Source: an uncultured Pelagibacteraceae bacterium (lineage in GTDB: Bacteria > Pseudomonadota > Alphaproteobacteria > Pelagibacterales > Pelagibacteraceae). Taken from it: 64,000 bases of DNA. Below the pieces are notes generated by a model. It was not told the origin of the DNA. It was given only the letters and a program-made list of their open reading frames with translations, and made no database searches. Of this stretch, positions 8,602-17,987 are shown in pieces (within the stretch, counting starts at the first letter, position 1; every line of letters starts with the position of its first letter). The position numbers were made by a program, and so were the translations under genes. The DNA is taken from contig CACDTF010000001.1 of assembly GCA_902555665.1 (NCBI GenBank), positions 1-64,000 on the forward strand, in the 5' to 3' direction.

Positions 8602-10887
8602 ATGAAAAAAACAAAAAACGATCATTACACAGATAAAGAAGCTTTAGATTTTCATAAAGACAAAAAACCAGGCAAGATTGAGATTATTTCTTCAAAAAAT
8701 ATGACAACTAAGCGTGATCTTGCTTTAGCATATTCTCCAGGAGTTGCTGCCCCAGTAAAAAAGATAAGTGAAAATCCAGAAGCAGCTTATGATTATACAA
8801 GCAAGGGAAACCTAGTTGCAGTAATAAGCAATGGTTCAGCAATATTAGGAATGGGGAATTTAGGTGCTCTTGCATCAAAACCTGTGATGGAAGGAAAGGC
8901 TGTATTATTTAAAAGATTTGCAGATATTGACTCGATTGATTTAGAGATTGATTGTAAAGATACGGACGAAATCATAAATTCAATTAAAAATTTTGCACCT
9001 AGCTTTGGTGGAATAAATTTAGAGGATATAGCAGCCCCAGATTGTTTTATAATAGAACAGAAATTAAAAGAAATTTTGGATATTCCAGTTTTTCATGATG
9101 ACCAACATGGAACAGCAATTATAACTACTGCAGCATTAATCAATGCCTTAGATATTTGTGGTAAATCAATAAAAAAAATTAAAGTTGTAGTTAATGGTGC
9201 TGGAGCTTCAGCACAAGCTTGTACTGAGTTATTTAAAAACTCAGGAGTAAAATCTGAAAATATAATAATGCTAGACAGAAAGGGCGTTATTTACGAAGGA
9301 AGAACTGAGGGAATTGATCAATGGAAATCCAGATTTACAGTTAAAACTAAACATAGAACTTTAAAGGATGCTGTTAAAGGTGCAGATGTTTTTTTAGGAT
9401 TATCAGCAAAAGGTGTTCTAAAAAAAGAGATGGTTAAATCTATGGCAAAAAATCCAATTATATTTGCTTGTGCTAATCCTGATCCAGAAATTACTCCAGA
9501 GGAAATTAGTGAGGTTAGAAATGATGCAATTGTTGCAACAGGGAGATCGGATTACCCCAATCAAGTAAATAATTTAATTGGATTTCCTTATATCTTTAGG
9601 GGAGCTTTAGATGTGAGATCTAAAACAATAAATGAAGAAATGAAGGTTGCTGCAGCTAATGCAATAGCCAAGCTTGCAAGAGAAGATGTTCCTGATGAAG
9701 TTGTTGCAGCTATGGGTGGGGAAAGACCTCATTATGGAAAAGATTATATTATTCCATCTACATTTGATCCAAGATTAATTAGTGTAATACCAGCCGCTGT
9801 AGCAAAAGCAGCTATAGATAGCGGAGCAGCTAGAAAAAATATAGATGATTTTGAAGTTTATAAAGATCAACTAAAACAAAGACTAGATCCAACCGTTACT
9901 ATCATGCAGGGTATTAATTCATTTATTAAGAAAAATCAGAAAAGAATTGTTTTTGCAGATGGTGAAGATGAAAATACTTTAAAAGCCGCAATAGCATTTA
10001 AAAATTCAAAATTAGGTATTCCAATCTTGGTTGGTAAAGAAAGTAAAATTAAAGAACAGATTAAAAATATAGGTTACAGTGAAAATTTTGACATTGAGAT
10101 TGTTAATTCAAAAGATGAAGAAAAAAGAAAAAGATACGTAAAACATTTGTTTGAAAAATTACAAAGAGAACAAGGATTATTAGAACGTGATTGTGACAGA
10201 ATGATTAGAAATGATAGGGTTGTCTGGGCTACTAGTATGGTTGCCTGCGGTGATGCTGATGGTGCTGTAACAGGAAATACAAGACGATTTGGTGCTTCAT
10301 TTGAAAAAATTAAGCAAGTTGTTGATGTAAGAAAAGGTGAGATTATGTTTGGTTTAAACATGATCGTGCATAAAGGGAGAACTATTTTTGTTGGTGATAC
10401 AAGTGTCCATGAATATCCAACTTCTGAACAAATGGCTGAAATGGCGATATCTACAGCAAGAGTAGTCAGACTTTTTGGATTTGATCCTAAAGTTGCTTTT
10501 GTATCCCACTCTACATTTGGACAACCTCTTACTAGTAGAACAAAACATATTCGAAACGCGGTTGAGATATTAAAAGAAAGAAAAGTAGACTTTGAATTTG
10601 ATGGAGATATGCAGCCTGATGTTGCTCTTAATCCAGAATATGAGGAACTTTATCCTTTTGCAAAGATAGTTGGTAAAGCAAATATTTTAATAATGCCCGG
10701 ACAACATAGTGCAGCAATTTCATATAAACTGATGAAAACAATTGGAGACACAAAAGTTATTGGACCATTATTAATTGGACTTGGGCTTCCAATAGAAATT
10801 GCACCTTTAAGATCATCAACTTCTGAAATACTTAACCTAGCATCAATTGCTGCTTATTCTTCTCAAGTGATTGATTACAAAAAATAA
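8602..10887 (+). CDS. maeB: NADP-type malic enzyme with C-terminal phosphotransacetylase-like domain
   Basis: The 761-residue protein joins a malic-enzyme half (residues ~1-400; RDLALAYSPGVAAP, the NAD(P) site VVNGAGASAQAC, ANPDPEITPEE) to a phosphotransacetylase-like half (residues ~430-755; FADGEDENTLKAAI, MPGQHSAAISYKLM). It decarboxylates malate to pyruvate; the PTA-like half of such hybrids is usually regulatory and not catalytic. I placed the start at the ATG at 8602, because a longer frame from 8524 adds 26 residues that overlap murJ and lack family similarity. The gene stands alone between murJ (divergent) and the dolP-like gene (convergent). Confidence 0.94.
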   Translation: MKKTKNDHYTDKEALDFHKDKKPGKIEIISSKNMTTKRDLALAYSPGVAAPVKKISENPEAAYDYTSKGNLVAVISNGSAILGMGNLGALASKPVMEGKAVLFKRFADIDSIDLEIDCKDTDEIINSIKNFAPSFGGINLEDIAAPDCFIIEQKLKEILDIPVFHDDQHGTAIITTAALINALDICGKSIKKIKVVVNGAGASAQACTELFKNSGVKSENIIMLDRKGVIYEGRTEGIDQWKSRFTVKTKHRTLKDAVKGADVFLGLSAKGVLKKEMVKSMAKNPIIFACANPDPEITPEEISEVRNDAIVATGRSDYPNQVNNLIGFPYIFRGALDVRSKTINEEMKVAAANAIAKLAREDVPDEVVAAMGGERPHYGKDYIIPSTFDPRLISVIPAAVAKAAIDSGAARKNIDDFEVYKDQLKQRLDPTVTIMQGINSFIKKNQKRIVFADGEDENTLKAAIAFKNSKLGIPILVGKESKIKEQIKNIGYSENFDIEIVNSKDEEKRKRYVKHLFEKLQREQGLLERDCDRMIRNDRVVWATSMVACGDADGAVTGNTRRFGASFEKIKQVVDVRKGEIMFGLNMIVHKGRTIFVGDTSVHEYPTSEQMAEMAISTARVVRLFGFDPKVAFVSHSTFGQPLTSRTKHIRNAVEILKERKVDFEFDGDMQPDVALNPEYEELYPFAKIVGKANILIMPGQHSAAISYKLMKTIGDTKVIGPLLIGLGLPIEIAPLRSSTSEILNLASIAAYSSQVIDYKK

Positions 10888-11481
10888 TTACTCTCTTTGA
10901 ATTCTTAAGTCTTCAACAAGTATTATACTTGCAATCACATCATCTACATCAAGTATTTCTTTTGCTTCACTTATAACTAAATCTTTTTCCTCTGAAGTTA
11001 AAGCAATTCCATAAATATAAATTTTCTTCTTATAGGTATCTATTTGATAATTGGTTGCCTTAATATTTTTATTAACAATTATAGCTGTTCTAAGTTGCGA
11101 TGTTATTAATACATCTTTTGCAGATTGCTTAAAGTTAAACTCCTCTTTAATTTTAATATCATTTCTAACTGATCTAGCACCCTTAGTTTCCCATGCTAAT
11201 TTAGTAATCATTAATTTTTCTTCTGGACTATCTACTTTTCCAGTAACAAAAATTCTCCCATCTAAAACTTTAGTTTTTACAGTCAACAGATATTTTTTAT
11301 CTTTTGCCAAAATTTTTGCACTTATAGTTTTTTCCATTATTGAATCATCTATTTGAGTTCCAACTGTTCTAGGATCTAATGCAACTGATACACCTGTTCC
11401 GAAAAGACCTTTGGAACCAACACCAACACACCCTACTAAAACAAAGCTCAATAAAATAAAAATTAATAATTTATTTTTCAT
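10888..11481 (-). CDS. BON-domain outer-membrane lipoprotein (DolP/YraP-like)
   Basis: A 197-residue lipoprotein with signal peptide and lipobox LVGC (Cys18), then two BON domains (about residues 48-110 and 122-190; GRIFVTGKVDSPEEK and KKIYIYGIALTSEEK). The two-BON lipoprotein layout and its position next to rsmI and an LpoA-like gene match E. coli DolP (YraP), an outer-membrane integrity factor acting at division sites. Its start overlaps the end of rsmI by 11 bases on the same strand. The predicted site of action is the outer-membrane inner leaflet. No specific ligand can be read from the sequence. Confidence 0.85.
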   Translation of the reverse strand: MKNKLLIFILLSFVLVGCVGVGSKGLFGTGVSVALDPRTVGTQIDDSIMEKTISAKILAKDKKYLLTVKTKVLDGRIFVTGKVDSPEEKLMITKLAWETKGARSVRNDIKIKEEFNFKQSAKDVLITSQLRTAIIVNKNIKATNYQIDTYKKKIYIYGIALTSEEKDLVISEAKEILDVDDVIASIILVEDLRIQRE

Positions 11482-12334
11482 TTTTTAATTCTAAACAATA
11501 ATTGTAAATTTCTTTTTTAGACACTTTAGTTCTTTGGCCTAAAATATCTGTAATGTCTTTAATAGATAATTTATTAATCATTTTGTTAATCATATTCATA
11601 TCTGATTCAGCTAGTTTTTGAGATATATTTTTATCTATTTTTTTTTCAGAAATAACTACGGTAAGCTCGCCTTTCGGTTCTTTTTCAAATAATTCTAATT
11701 CATCTATATTTTTTCTGATAAATTCTTCATACATTTTTGTCATTTCCCTACAGAAAACTATCTTTCTCCCATAAAAATTTTTTTTTATCTCAGGTATTAT
11801 TTTATTAATTTTTTTAGGAGAAACAAAAAAAACTAAAGAATTTTCAAATTCTGAGAATTTTTTTAATTCATTAGATAATTGCTTTTTTTTGTCCGAAAAA
11901 AAACCACAAAACAAAAATTTGTCTGAAAAACCGCTGATTGCAACAGCTGCAGCAACAGCTGAAGGTCCAGGGATGGGAAATATATTTATCTCGTTATCAA
12001 TACATTTATTAACTAAAATTGAACCAGGGTCAGAAATACTGGGTGTACCAGCATCAGATATCAAAGAAATTATTTTTCCAGATTTTAAATATTCTACAAT
12101 TTTTATTACATTTTTTTTTTCATTAAATTTATGATTTGAAATTAATTTTGATTTTATTTTATATTTATCTAAAAGATTTTTTGAAAAGCGAGTATCTTCG
12201 CATAAAATATAATGAGATTGCTGCAAAACTTCAATTGCTCTTAAGGTAATATCTTTTAGATTTCCTAAAGGGGTTGATACCAGATAAAGACCATTTTCGT
12301 ATTCTTTTAATTTAAATTGTGGTTTTATGATCAT
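11471..12334 (-). CDS. rsmI: 16S rRNA (cytidine1402-2'-O)-methyltransferase RsmI
   Basis: This SAM-dependent tetrapyrrole-methylase-fold enzyme methylates the ribose of C1402 in the decoding centre of 16S rRNA. Family signatures are LYLVSTPLGNLKDITLRA (residues ~17-34), ILCEDTRFSKNLL, DAGTPSISDPG and FPIPGPSAVAAAVAISG. Its 287 residues are the normal length. It is divergent from the LpoA-like gene with 34 bases between starts and is followed with overlap by the dolP-like gene. In E. coli the same neighbours occur (rsmI, lpoA, yraN, dolP), though here lpoA is flipped and yraN is not present. Confidence 0.94.
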   Translation of the reverse strand: MIIKPQFKLKEYENGLYLVSTPLGNLKDITLRAIEVLQQSHYILCEDTRFSKNLLDKYKIKSKLISNHKFNEKKNVIKIVEYLKSGKIISLISDAGTPSISDPGSILVNKCIDNEINIFPIPGPSAVAAAVAISGFSDKFLFCGFFSDKKKQLSNELKKFSEFENSLVFFVSPKKINKIIPEIKKNFYGRKIVFCREMTKMYEEFIRKNIDELELFEKEPKGELTVVISEKKIDKNISQKLAESDMNMINKMINKLSIKDITDILGQRTKVSKKEIYNYCLELKNEK

Positions 12335-12368
12335 AATTTAGCTTAAAAAATATTATACTAACATCAAA

Positions 12369-13523
12369 ATGATCAAATTAATTAAAATTATTTATTTTAT
12401 TTTTTTAAGTTTTTACTTTCTATTTTTTTCAACAGTTAATGCTCAGGAAAAAATTAAGATAGGATTATTGATACCTATGACAGGAGAAAATAAGGAGATT
12501 GGAGAGTCAATCATTAAAGCAGTTGGATTAGCTGTCAAAGATATAGATAATGACCTAATAGAAATATATCCAAAAGATACAGCATCTAAAGCTAATCAAA
12601 CTTTAAAATCAGCATTTGAATTAAGTGAAATGGGTATAAAAATTGTTATAGGTCCCGTTTTCTATGAAAGTTTAGCTTATTTAGATGAAATGAAAAATTT
12701 AACATTTTTATCATTAACAAATAAAACTTTAGATCTTCCAAAAAATGTTATCTCTGCTGGAATTAATTCTACATCACAATTTAATACAATAAAAAAATTT
12801 TTAGATATTAATCAAATACAAAAAACTATTTTTTTAACACCAATCCAAGATTATGAATTTGAAGTTAAAAAAGGAATGAAAAATTCAAAAATTAAAATTT
12901 ATAAAGATTATGAATATAATACAGAGCCTACAAAACTAACAAAACAAATAGAAGAAATTACAAACTATAGAACAAGAAAACAAAATTTAGAGGATGAAAT
13001 TAAAAGGATAAAAAATTCAAATGATACAAATAAAGAAAAAAAAATAAAAAGACTTGAAAAAAGATACACTTTAGGTGGTTTAAATTTTGATGCCATCGTA
13101 ATTGCAGATTTTGACGAAAGTCTTAAAAGTGTATCTACATCACTTTTGTACACTGACGTACTTCCTAAAAACAAATATTTTATAACTTTAAATCAATGGT
13201 TCGATGAAAGTTTATTTAACGAAACTGATATTCAACCACTATATTATCCATCAATAAATAAAGAAAATTTTGATAACTTCAAAATAAAATATTTTAACGC
13301 ATTTAATAAAGATCCTACCCATTTGTCTTTATTGAGTTATGATCTTGTTGGCTTGGTTTATTATTTATCACTAAACTCAAATACAGAAAACTTAAATAAA
13401 ATTTTTAAGAAAAAAAACTCATTCAAAGGAAAAATAGGAGTCTTTGATATTCAAAATAATAAAATAAATCATAGGCTTAATTTTTATAAAATTGAAGATC
13501 AAAAACTTATAGAAATTTTCTAA
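12369..13523 (+). CDS. Penicillin-binding-protein activator (LpoA-like periplasmic binding fold)
   Basis: A 384-residue exported protein: signal peptide (cleavage near NAQEK, residue ~26) and then a type I periplasmic-binding fold (IGLLIPMTGENKEIGESI; IVIGPVFYESLAYL; NFDAIVIADFDESL). Alphaproteobacterial members are annotated as penicillin-binding-protein activators because they match the C-terminal domain of E. coli LpoA. There is no lipobox cysteine, so it is probably soluble in the periplasm rather than lipid-anchored. A charged, lysine-rich stretch (about residues 200-235) interrupts the fold. Its place beside rsmI supports the LpoA link; a solute-binding role for a transporter is less likely, since no permease genes are near. 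It overlaps rdgB convergently by 17 bases. Confidence 0.7.
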   Translation: MIKLIKIIYFIFLSFYFLFFSTVNAQEKIKIGLLIPMTGENKEIGESIIKAVGLAVKDIDNDLIEIYPKDTASKANQTLKSAFELSEMGIKIVIGPVFYESLAYLDEMKNLTFLSLTNKTLDLPKNVISAGINSTSQFNTIKKFLDINQIQKTIFLTPIQDYEFEVKKGMKNSKIKIYKDYEYNTEPTKLTKQIEEITNYRTRKQNLEDEIKRIKNSNDTNKEKKIKRLEKRYTLGGLNFDAIVIADFDESLKSVSTSLLYTDVLPKNKYFITLNQWFDESLFNETDIQPLYYPSINKENFDNFKIKYFNAFNKDPTHLSLLSYDLVGLVYYLSLNSNTENLNKIFKKKNSFKGKIGVFDIQNNKINHRLNFYKIEDQKLIEIF

Positions 13524-14109
13524 TTTTTTTAAAAGCTTGATATCTATGATCCATTTTATACTTTTGAGATGGCTTCATTTCTCCAAAAGTTTTTCTTTTT
13601 CTTAAAGGAATAAAAATTGGATCATAACCAAATCCATTTTTTCCTTTTGCTTCATGTGAAATATGACCTTCAACTTTACCTATGACACAAGTAATTTTTT
13701 TATTTAAATATGAAATAGAAAGTGCACAAATAAATCTTGCTTTTATTTTTTTGTTTTTCCAATTTTTATCTTTTTTATTTAATTCTCTATAAACTCTTTT
13801 TATGGCTTTACTAAAGTCCCCATGCTTTCCTCCCCACCTTGCAGAATAAATTCCAGGACTTTTATTTAAAAAATCTATCTCTAAACCAGAATCGTCAGCT
13901 AAACACAACAATCCTGTCTTTTTTGAAAAATATTTTGATTTGATCAGTGAGTTTTCCTTAAAAGTCTTACCATTTTCAACAGGGCTTCTAAGATTAAAAG
14001 TAGATGTAGAATAAATTTTAATTTTTTTAGGCAATAAACTCTTGATTTCACGTAATTTACCCTTGTTATTAGTACCTATTAATAATTTATTAATTTTTTG
14101 TTTATACAT
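13507..14109 (-). CDS. rdgB: dITP/XTP pyrophosphatase (RdgB/HAM1 family)
   Basis: A 200-residue nucleotide-pool sanitiser that hydrolyses dITP, ITP and XTP to monophosphates. Signatures are LLIGTNNKGKLREIKSLLP at the N-terminus, LADDSGLEIDFLNKSPGIYSARWGG in the middle and GFGYDPIFIP near residue 160. It faces grpE across a 36-base divergent gap that also contains the grpE promoter. In many alphaproteobacteria hrcA stands between rdgB and grpE; it is not here. The 3' end overlaps the LpoA-like gene. Confidence 0.94.
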   Translation of the reverse strand: MYKQKINKLLIGTNNKGKLREIKSLLPKKIKIYSTSTFNLRSPVENGKTFKENSLIKSKYFSKKTGLLCLADDSGLEIDFLNKSPGIYSARWGGKHGDFSKAIKRVYRELNKKDKNWKNKKIKARFICALSISYLNKKITCVIGKVEGHISHEAKGKNGFGYDPIFIPLRKRKTFGEMKPSQKYKMDHRYQAFKKIRKFL

Positions 14110-14139
14110 CTAGAAATTAAGAAAATGCTTACCATATAA
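14110..14139 (+). promoter_or_regulatory. Heat-shock (RpoH-type) promoter of grpE
   Basis: A -35 box CTAGAAA (14110-14116; one change from CTTGAAA) is followed by a 15-base spacer and a -10 box CCATATAA (14132-14139). The spacing is the same as in the dnaK and hslV promoters of this window. The -10 box ends six bases before the grpE ATG, so transcription should begin at or within a base or two of the start codon. The whole element fits inside the 36-base gap between rdgB and grpE. Seen in sequence; RpoH use is inferred. Confidence 0.6.
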
Positions 14140-14145
14140 GAGACT

Positions 14146-14799
14146 ATGGAAAAAGAGGAAATCCAAAATAACACTTCTGCAGATAAAAAAGAAGATACTG
14201 TAAAAGAAAATGAGAAACCTGAAGAGGATCTGGCCCAAGAAAATAAACAAGAAATAGAGCAAGAAGCCAAAGAAGAAGTTAAAGAGCCAACTCCAGAAGA
14301 AAAAATTGCTGAGCTGGAAGATAAAGTGGCAAGAACTTTTGCAGAAATGGAAAATCAAAGAAGAAGATTTGAAAAAGAAAAAGAAGATGCTTTTGAATAT
14401 GGTGGTTATAGTTTTGCAAAAGAAGCATTGAATTTGATTGATAACTTAGATCGATCCAAACATGTTCTTGAAAGCGACGATAAATTAAAAGAAACTGAAG
14501 CATTAAAAAAGACGCTAGAGCATTTAGATATTATTAAAAAAGATCTAATCTCAATATTTGAAAAAAATAACATTAAACAAATTGATAGCCTTAACAAAAA
14601 ACTAGATCCAAACTTTCATCAAGCAATGATGGAAATTGAGGACGATACGAAAGAACCTGGAACAATAATTCAGGAAATTCAAAAAGGCTTTACTATAAAA
14701 GACAGATTACTTAGACCCTCATTAGTAGGAGTGTCAAAAAAAGTTACAATTAAAGAAGAAAAAACTGAGGAAAATCAGGAAAATCCAGAAAATAAATAA
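14146..14799 (+). CDS. grpE: Nucleotide exchange factor GrpE
   Basis: GrpE releases ADP from DnaK. The protein is 217 residues: an unusually acidic, glutamate-rich disordered N-terminus (~residues 1-50), a coiled coil (EKIAELEDKVARTFAEMENQ), and a C-terminal beta-wing domain with FHQAMMEI and the typical GFTIKDRLLRPSLVGVSK. The ATG at 14146 is fixed because an in-frame TAA lies at 14137-14139, inside the -10 box. It heads the grpE-dnaK-dnaJ cluster. No hrcA gene or CIRCE repeat was seen, so control is probably by RpoH alone. Confidence 0.95.
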   Translation: MEKEEIQNNTSADKKEDTVKENEKPEEDLAQENKQEIEQEAKEEVKEPTPEEKIAELEDKVARTFAEMENQRRRFEKEKEDAFEYGGYSFAKEALNLIDNLDRSKHVLESDDKLKETEALKKTLEHLDIIKKDLISIFEKNNIKQIDSLNKKLDPNFHQAMMEIEDDTKEPGTIIQEIQKGFTIKDRLLRPSLVGVSKKVTIKEEKTEENQENPENK

Positions 14800-14811
14800 T
14801 TATGAGATCAA

Positions 14812-14839
14812 CTTGTAGTTTCACATTTAAACCCTATAT
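14812..14839 (+). promoter_or_regulatory. Heat-shock (RpoH-type) promoter of dnaK
   Basis: CTTGTAG (14812-14818) is followed, after 13 bases, by CCCTATAT (14832-14839). CTTG to CCTAT is 17 bases, the spacing described for alphaproteobacterial heat-shock promoters (CTTG, 17-18 bases, CYTATNTNNG). It lies in the 63-base gap between grpE and dnaK and predicts a leader of roughly 15-18 bases. dnaK can therefore be transcribed separately from grpE. Confidence 0.72.
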
Positions 14840-14862
14840 GACGAAAGAGAGACATTAATATT

Positions 14863-16788
14863 ATGAGTAAAATTATTGGAATAGACTTAGGAACAACAAA
14901 TTCATGTGTAGCCATAATGGAAGGAACACAAGCTAAAGTTTTAGAAAATGCTGAAGGAGCAAGAACTACTCCATCAGTTGTTGCATTTACAGATGAAAAC
15001 GAAAAATTAATTGGACAACCAGCAAAAAGACAAGCTGTTACAAATCCAGAAAATACTATTTTTGCAGTAAAAAGACTAATTGGAAGAAATTTTGACGACC
15101 CAACGGTAAAAAAAGATGTAGAGGCTGCACCTTTTAAAATAATTAATTCTGAAAAAGGTGATGCTTGGATTGAAGCTAAAGGTGAAAAATATTCACCTTC
15201 TCAAATATCAGCATTTATTTTACAAAAAATGAAAGAAACAGCAGAAAAATATTTAGGTCAGGCTGTAACAAAAGCTGTAATTACCGTTCCAGCATACTTT
15301 AATGATGCACAAAGACAAGCAACAAAAGACGCAGGAAAAATTGCTGGATTAGAAGTTTTAAGAATTATTAATGAACCAACTGCTGCATCATTAGCTTATG
15401 GTTTGGATAAAAAACAAAATAAAAAAATTGCTGTATATGATTTAGGTGGAGGAACATTTGACGTATCTATCTTAGAATTGGGTGATGGTGTATTTGAAGT
15501 TAAATCAACTAATGGTGATACTTTTTTAGGTGGTGAAGATTTTGATAATGCTGTAGTTGATTACTTAATTTCTGAATTTAAGAAAGATAATGGAATCGAT
15601 CTTAAGTCAGATAAACTTGCTTTACAAAGATTAAAAGAAGCTGCTGAAAAAGCAAAAATTGAATTATCTTCTGCAGAACAAACTGATATAAATCTACCTT
15701 TTATTACTGCAGATAAAACAGGTCCAAAACATATTAATTTAAAAATGACTAGAGCTAAACTTGAGGCTTTAGTTGAGGACTTAATTGCTAGAACAATGCC
15801 TCCATGTAAAACGGCTCTTAAAGATGCGGGAATTACTGCTAGTGAAATTGATGAAGTAGTTATGGTAGGTGGTATGACTAGAATGCCAAAAGTATTAGAA
15901 GAAGTTAAAAACTTTTTTGGGAAAGATCCTAACAAAAGTGTAAACCCTGATGAAGTAGTTGCTATGGGTGCTGCTATTCAAGCAGGAGTATTACAGGGTG
16001 ATGTTAAAGATGTACTTCTATTAGATGTGACTCCATTATCACTTGGTATCGAAACACTTGGAGGAGTTTCAACAAAATTAATTGATAAAAACACAACAAT
16101 TCCAACTAAAAAAAGCCAAGTTTTCTCAACTGCTGAGGACAATCAGCCTGCAGTATCTATTAGAGTTTTACAGGGTGAAAGAGAAATGGCAGCTGATAAT
16201 AAAGCTTTAGGTAACTTTGAATTAGTGGGTATTGCGCCAGCACCAAGAGGAGTTCCTCAAATTGAAGTTACTTTTGATATTGATGCTAATGGTATCGTAA
16301 ATGTCTCAGCAAAAGACAAGGGAACTGGTAAAGAACAAAAAATTCAGATTCAAGCCTCTGGTGGATTAAGTGATGAAGAAATTGAGAAAATGGTAAAAGA
16401 TGCAGAAGCTAATAAAGAAGCTGATAAAAAGAAAAGAGAATCGGTTGATGTTAGAAATCAAGCAGACACTCTAATTCACTCTACTGAAAAAAATTTAAAA
16501 GAGCATGGATCAAAAATCTCTGATGCAGAGAAAAAGGCAATTGAAGATGCTTCAACTGCTGTAAAAGAGGCTTTGAAAGGTGAAGATATTGAAGATATCA
16601 AGAAAAAAACTGAAGCTTTAGTTCAAGCTTCGATGAAACTAGGAGAAGCAATCTATAAATCACAGCAAAGTGCGAAACCAGAATCTGGAAAAGATGATGG
16701 TGGAGACGATACTGGTAAAAAAGACGAGAATGTTGTTGATGCTGATTTTGAAGAAGTAAAAGACGAGAATAAAGAAAAAAGCGCTTAA
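14863..16788 (+). CDS. dnaK: Molecular chaperone DnaK (Hsp70)
   Basis: A 641-residue Hsp70. The nucleotide-binding domain opens with [17 protein letters not shown] and holds [19 protein letters not shown] and [12 protein letters not shown]; the interdomain linker is [13 protein letters not shown]; the substrate domain contains [20 protein letters not shown]. The C-terminal tail is acidic and ends with [18 protein letters not shown], close to the usual EEV-type end. With GrpE and DnaJ it forms the main folding and disaggregation chaperone set. It has its own RpoH-type promoter and is followed by dnaJ after 29 bases. Confidence 0.98.
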   Translation: MSKIIGIDLGTTNSCVAIMEGTQAKVLENAEGARTTPSVVAFTDENEKLIGQPAKRQAVTNPENTIFAVKRLIGRNFDDPTVKKDVEAAPFKIINSEKGDAWIEAKGEKYSPSQISAFILQKMKETAEKYLGQAVTKAVITVPAYFNDAQRQATKDAGKIAGLEVLRIINEPTAASLAYGLDKKQNKKIAVYDLGGGTFDVSILELGDGVFEVKSTNGDTFLGGEDFDNAVVDYLISEFKKDNGIDLKSDKLALQRLKEAAEKAKIELSSAEQTDINLPFITADKTGPKHINLKMTRAKLEALVEDLIARTMPPCKTALKDAGITASEIDEVVMVGGMTRMPKVLEEVKNFFGKDPNKSVNPDEVVAMGAAIQAGVLQGDVKDVLLLDVTPLSLGIETLGGVSTKLIDKNTTIPTKKSQVFSTAEDNQPAVSIRVLQGEREMAADNKALGNFELVGIAPAPRGVPQIEVTFDIDANGIVNVSAKDKGTGKEQKIQIQASGGLSDEEIEKMVKDAEANKEADKKKRESVDVRNQADTLIHSTEKNLKEHGSKISDAEKKAIEDASTAVKEALKGEDIEDIKKKTEALVQASMKLGEAIYKSQQSAKPESGKDDGGDDTGKKDENVVDADFEEVKDENKEKSA

Positions 16789-16817
16789 ACTGACATTTAA
16801 TTGTCTGGGGTAATTTG

Positions 16818-17945
16818 ATGGCTAAAAAAGACTATTACGATGTCCTAGGCGTTAATAAACGCGCAAGTCCTGAAGAATTAAAATCTGCATACAGAAAGTT
16901 AGCCGTTAAGTATCATCCTGATAAAAATCCTGGGGACTCAAAAGCAGAAGAAAAATTCAAAGAAGCCAGTGAGGCTTACGGAATACTTTCAGATAAAGAA
17001 AAAAAACAAAACTACGATAACTTTGGTCATGCAGCTTTTGAAAATGGTGGTGGCAGACCAGGTGGTGGCTTTGGTGGTTTTAGTGGAGCGGATTTCTCAG
17101 ATATTTTTGAGGATTTTTTTGGTGATTTTGGAGGAGGTGGAAGATCAAGAGGTAGAAAATCTAATAACAGAGGTTCTGACTTAAGATATGATTTATCTAT
17201 CTCTCTTGAGGAAGCTTATAGTGGAAAAAAGCAAGATATTAAATTTTCAACATCAGAACAGTGCGGTACTTGTAAAGGAAATGGATCAAAACCAGGTTAT
17301 TCCCCTGACAGATGCTCATATTGTGGTGGTAATGGAAGAATAAGATCTAATCAAGGATTTTTTACAGTTCAACAAACTTGCCCTCAATGTAATGGAAATG
17401 GTGAAGAAATTACCAATCCATGTAATGATTGTAATGGTCAAGGTAAAAAACAAGCATCTAAAAGAATATCTGTAACAATTCCAAAAGGTGTAGATGACGG
17501 AACAAGAATAAGGCTTGCAGGAAAAGGTGAAGCCGGTACCAGAGGAGGAGCAACAGGCGATCTTTATTTATTTATAAATGTTAACTCTCATAAGTTGTTT
17601 AAAAGATCAGATGAAAATTTATTTTTTGAATTTCCACTTTCTTTTGCAGACGCTGCGTTAGGAACGACTATTGAAATTCCAACTATTGATGGTGGAAAAG
17701 CTAAAATAAAAATTCCTGATGGAACTCAAAATGGCAAACAATTTAGATTAAAAGGTAAAGGGATGCCGTTTATGAGAAGAGGTGATTTTGGTGACTTGTA
17801 TGTTCAAGTTAAAACAGAAGTGCCAGTTTATTTAAATAAAAAACAGAAAGAATTATTAGAACAATTTAGAGAAATTGAAAATGACAAGTCAAATCCAAGT
17901 ATTAAAAAGTTTTTTCAAAAAGCAAAAGATTTCTGGAAAAATTGA
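16818..17945 (+). CDS. dnaJ: Co-chaperone DnaJ (Hsp40)
   Basis: A type I Hsp40 of 375 residues: J domain with the HPD motif ([10 protein letters not shown], ~residues 32-41), a Gly/Phe-rich linker, a zinc-finger domain with four CxxCxGxG-type repeats ([32 protein letters not shown]), then two substrate-binding beta domains. I use the ATG at 16818; a TTG directly before it is in frame but unneeded. A GGGG purine run at 16807-16810 may serve as ribosome-binding site. It delivers substrates to DnaK and stimulates its ATPase. A sulfotransferase gene separates it from dapB. Confidence 0.97.
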   Translation: MAKKDYYDVLGVNKRASPEELKSAYRKLAVKYHPDKNPGDSKAEEKFKEASEAYGILSDKEKKQNYDNFGHAAFENGGGRPGGGFGGFSGADFSDIFEDFFGDFGGGGRSRGRKSNNRGSDLRYDLSISLEEAYSGKKQDIKFSTSEQCGTCKGNGSKPGYSPDRCSYCGGNGRIRSNQGFFTVQQTCPQCNGNGEEITNPCNDCNGQGKKQASKRISVTIPKGVDDGTRIRLAGKGEAGTRGGATGDLYLFINVNSHKLFKRSDENLFFEFPLSFADAALGTTIEIPTIDGGKAKIKIPDGTQNGKQFRLKGKGMPFMRRGDFGDLYVQVKTEVPVYLNKKQKELLEQFREIENDKSNPSIKKFFQKAKDFWKN

Positions 17946-17987
17946 TGTATGATGGAACAAAATCATAAACAAAATTTATAACATTTA

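Noticed and set aside
12369..13523. ABC-type branched-chain amino-acid binding protein
   Set aside because: No permease or ATPase genes adjoin it, and position next to rsmI fits the LpoA-like group better.
14110..14358. Minus-strand frames opposite grpE (very Phe/Ser-rich)
   Set aside because: They mirror the acidic, lysine/glutamate-rich coding strand of grpE and have no recognisable features.
14800..14862. CIRCE/HrcA operator near grpE-dnaK
   Set aside because: No TTAGCACTC-N9-GAGTGCTAA-like repeat is present, and no hrcA gene is adjacent.
15561..15935. 124-codon minus-strand frame inside dnaK
   Set aside because: A shadow of a strongly conserved gene in another frame, with no start context or similarity.
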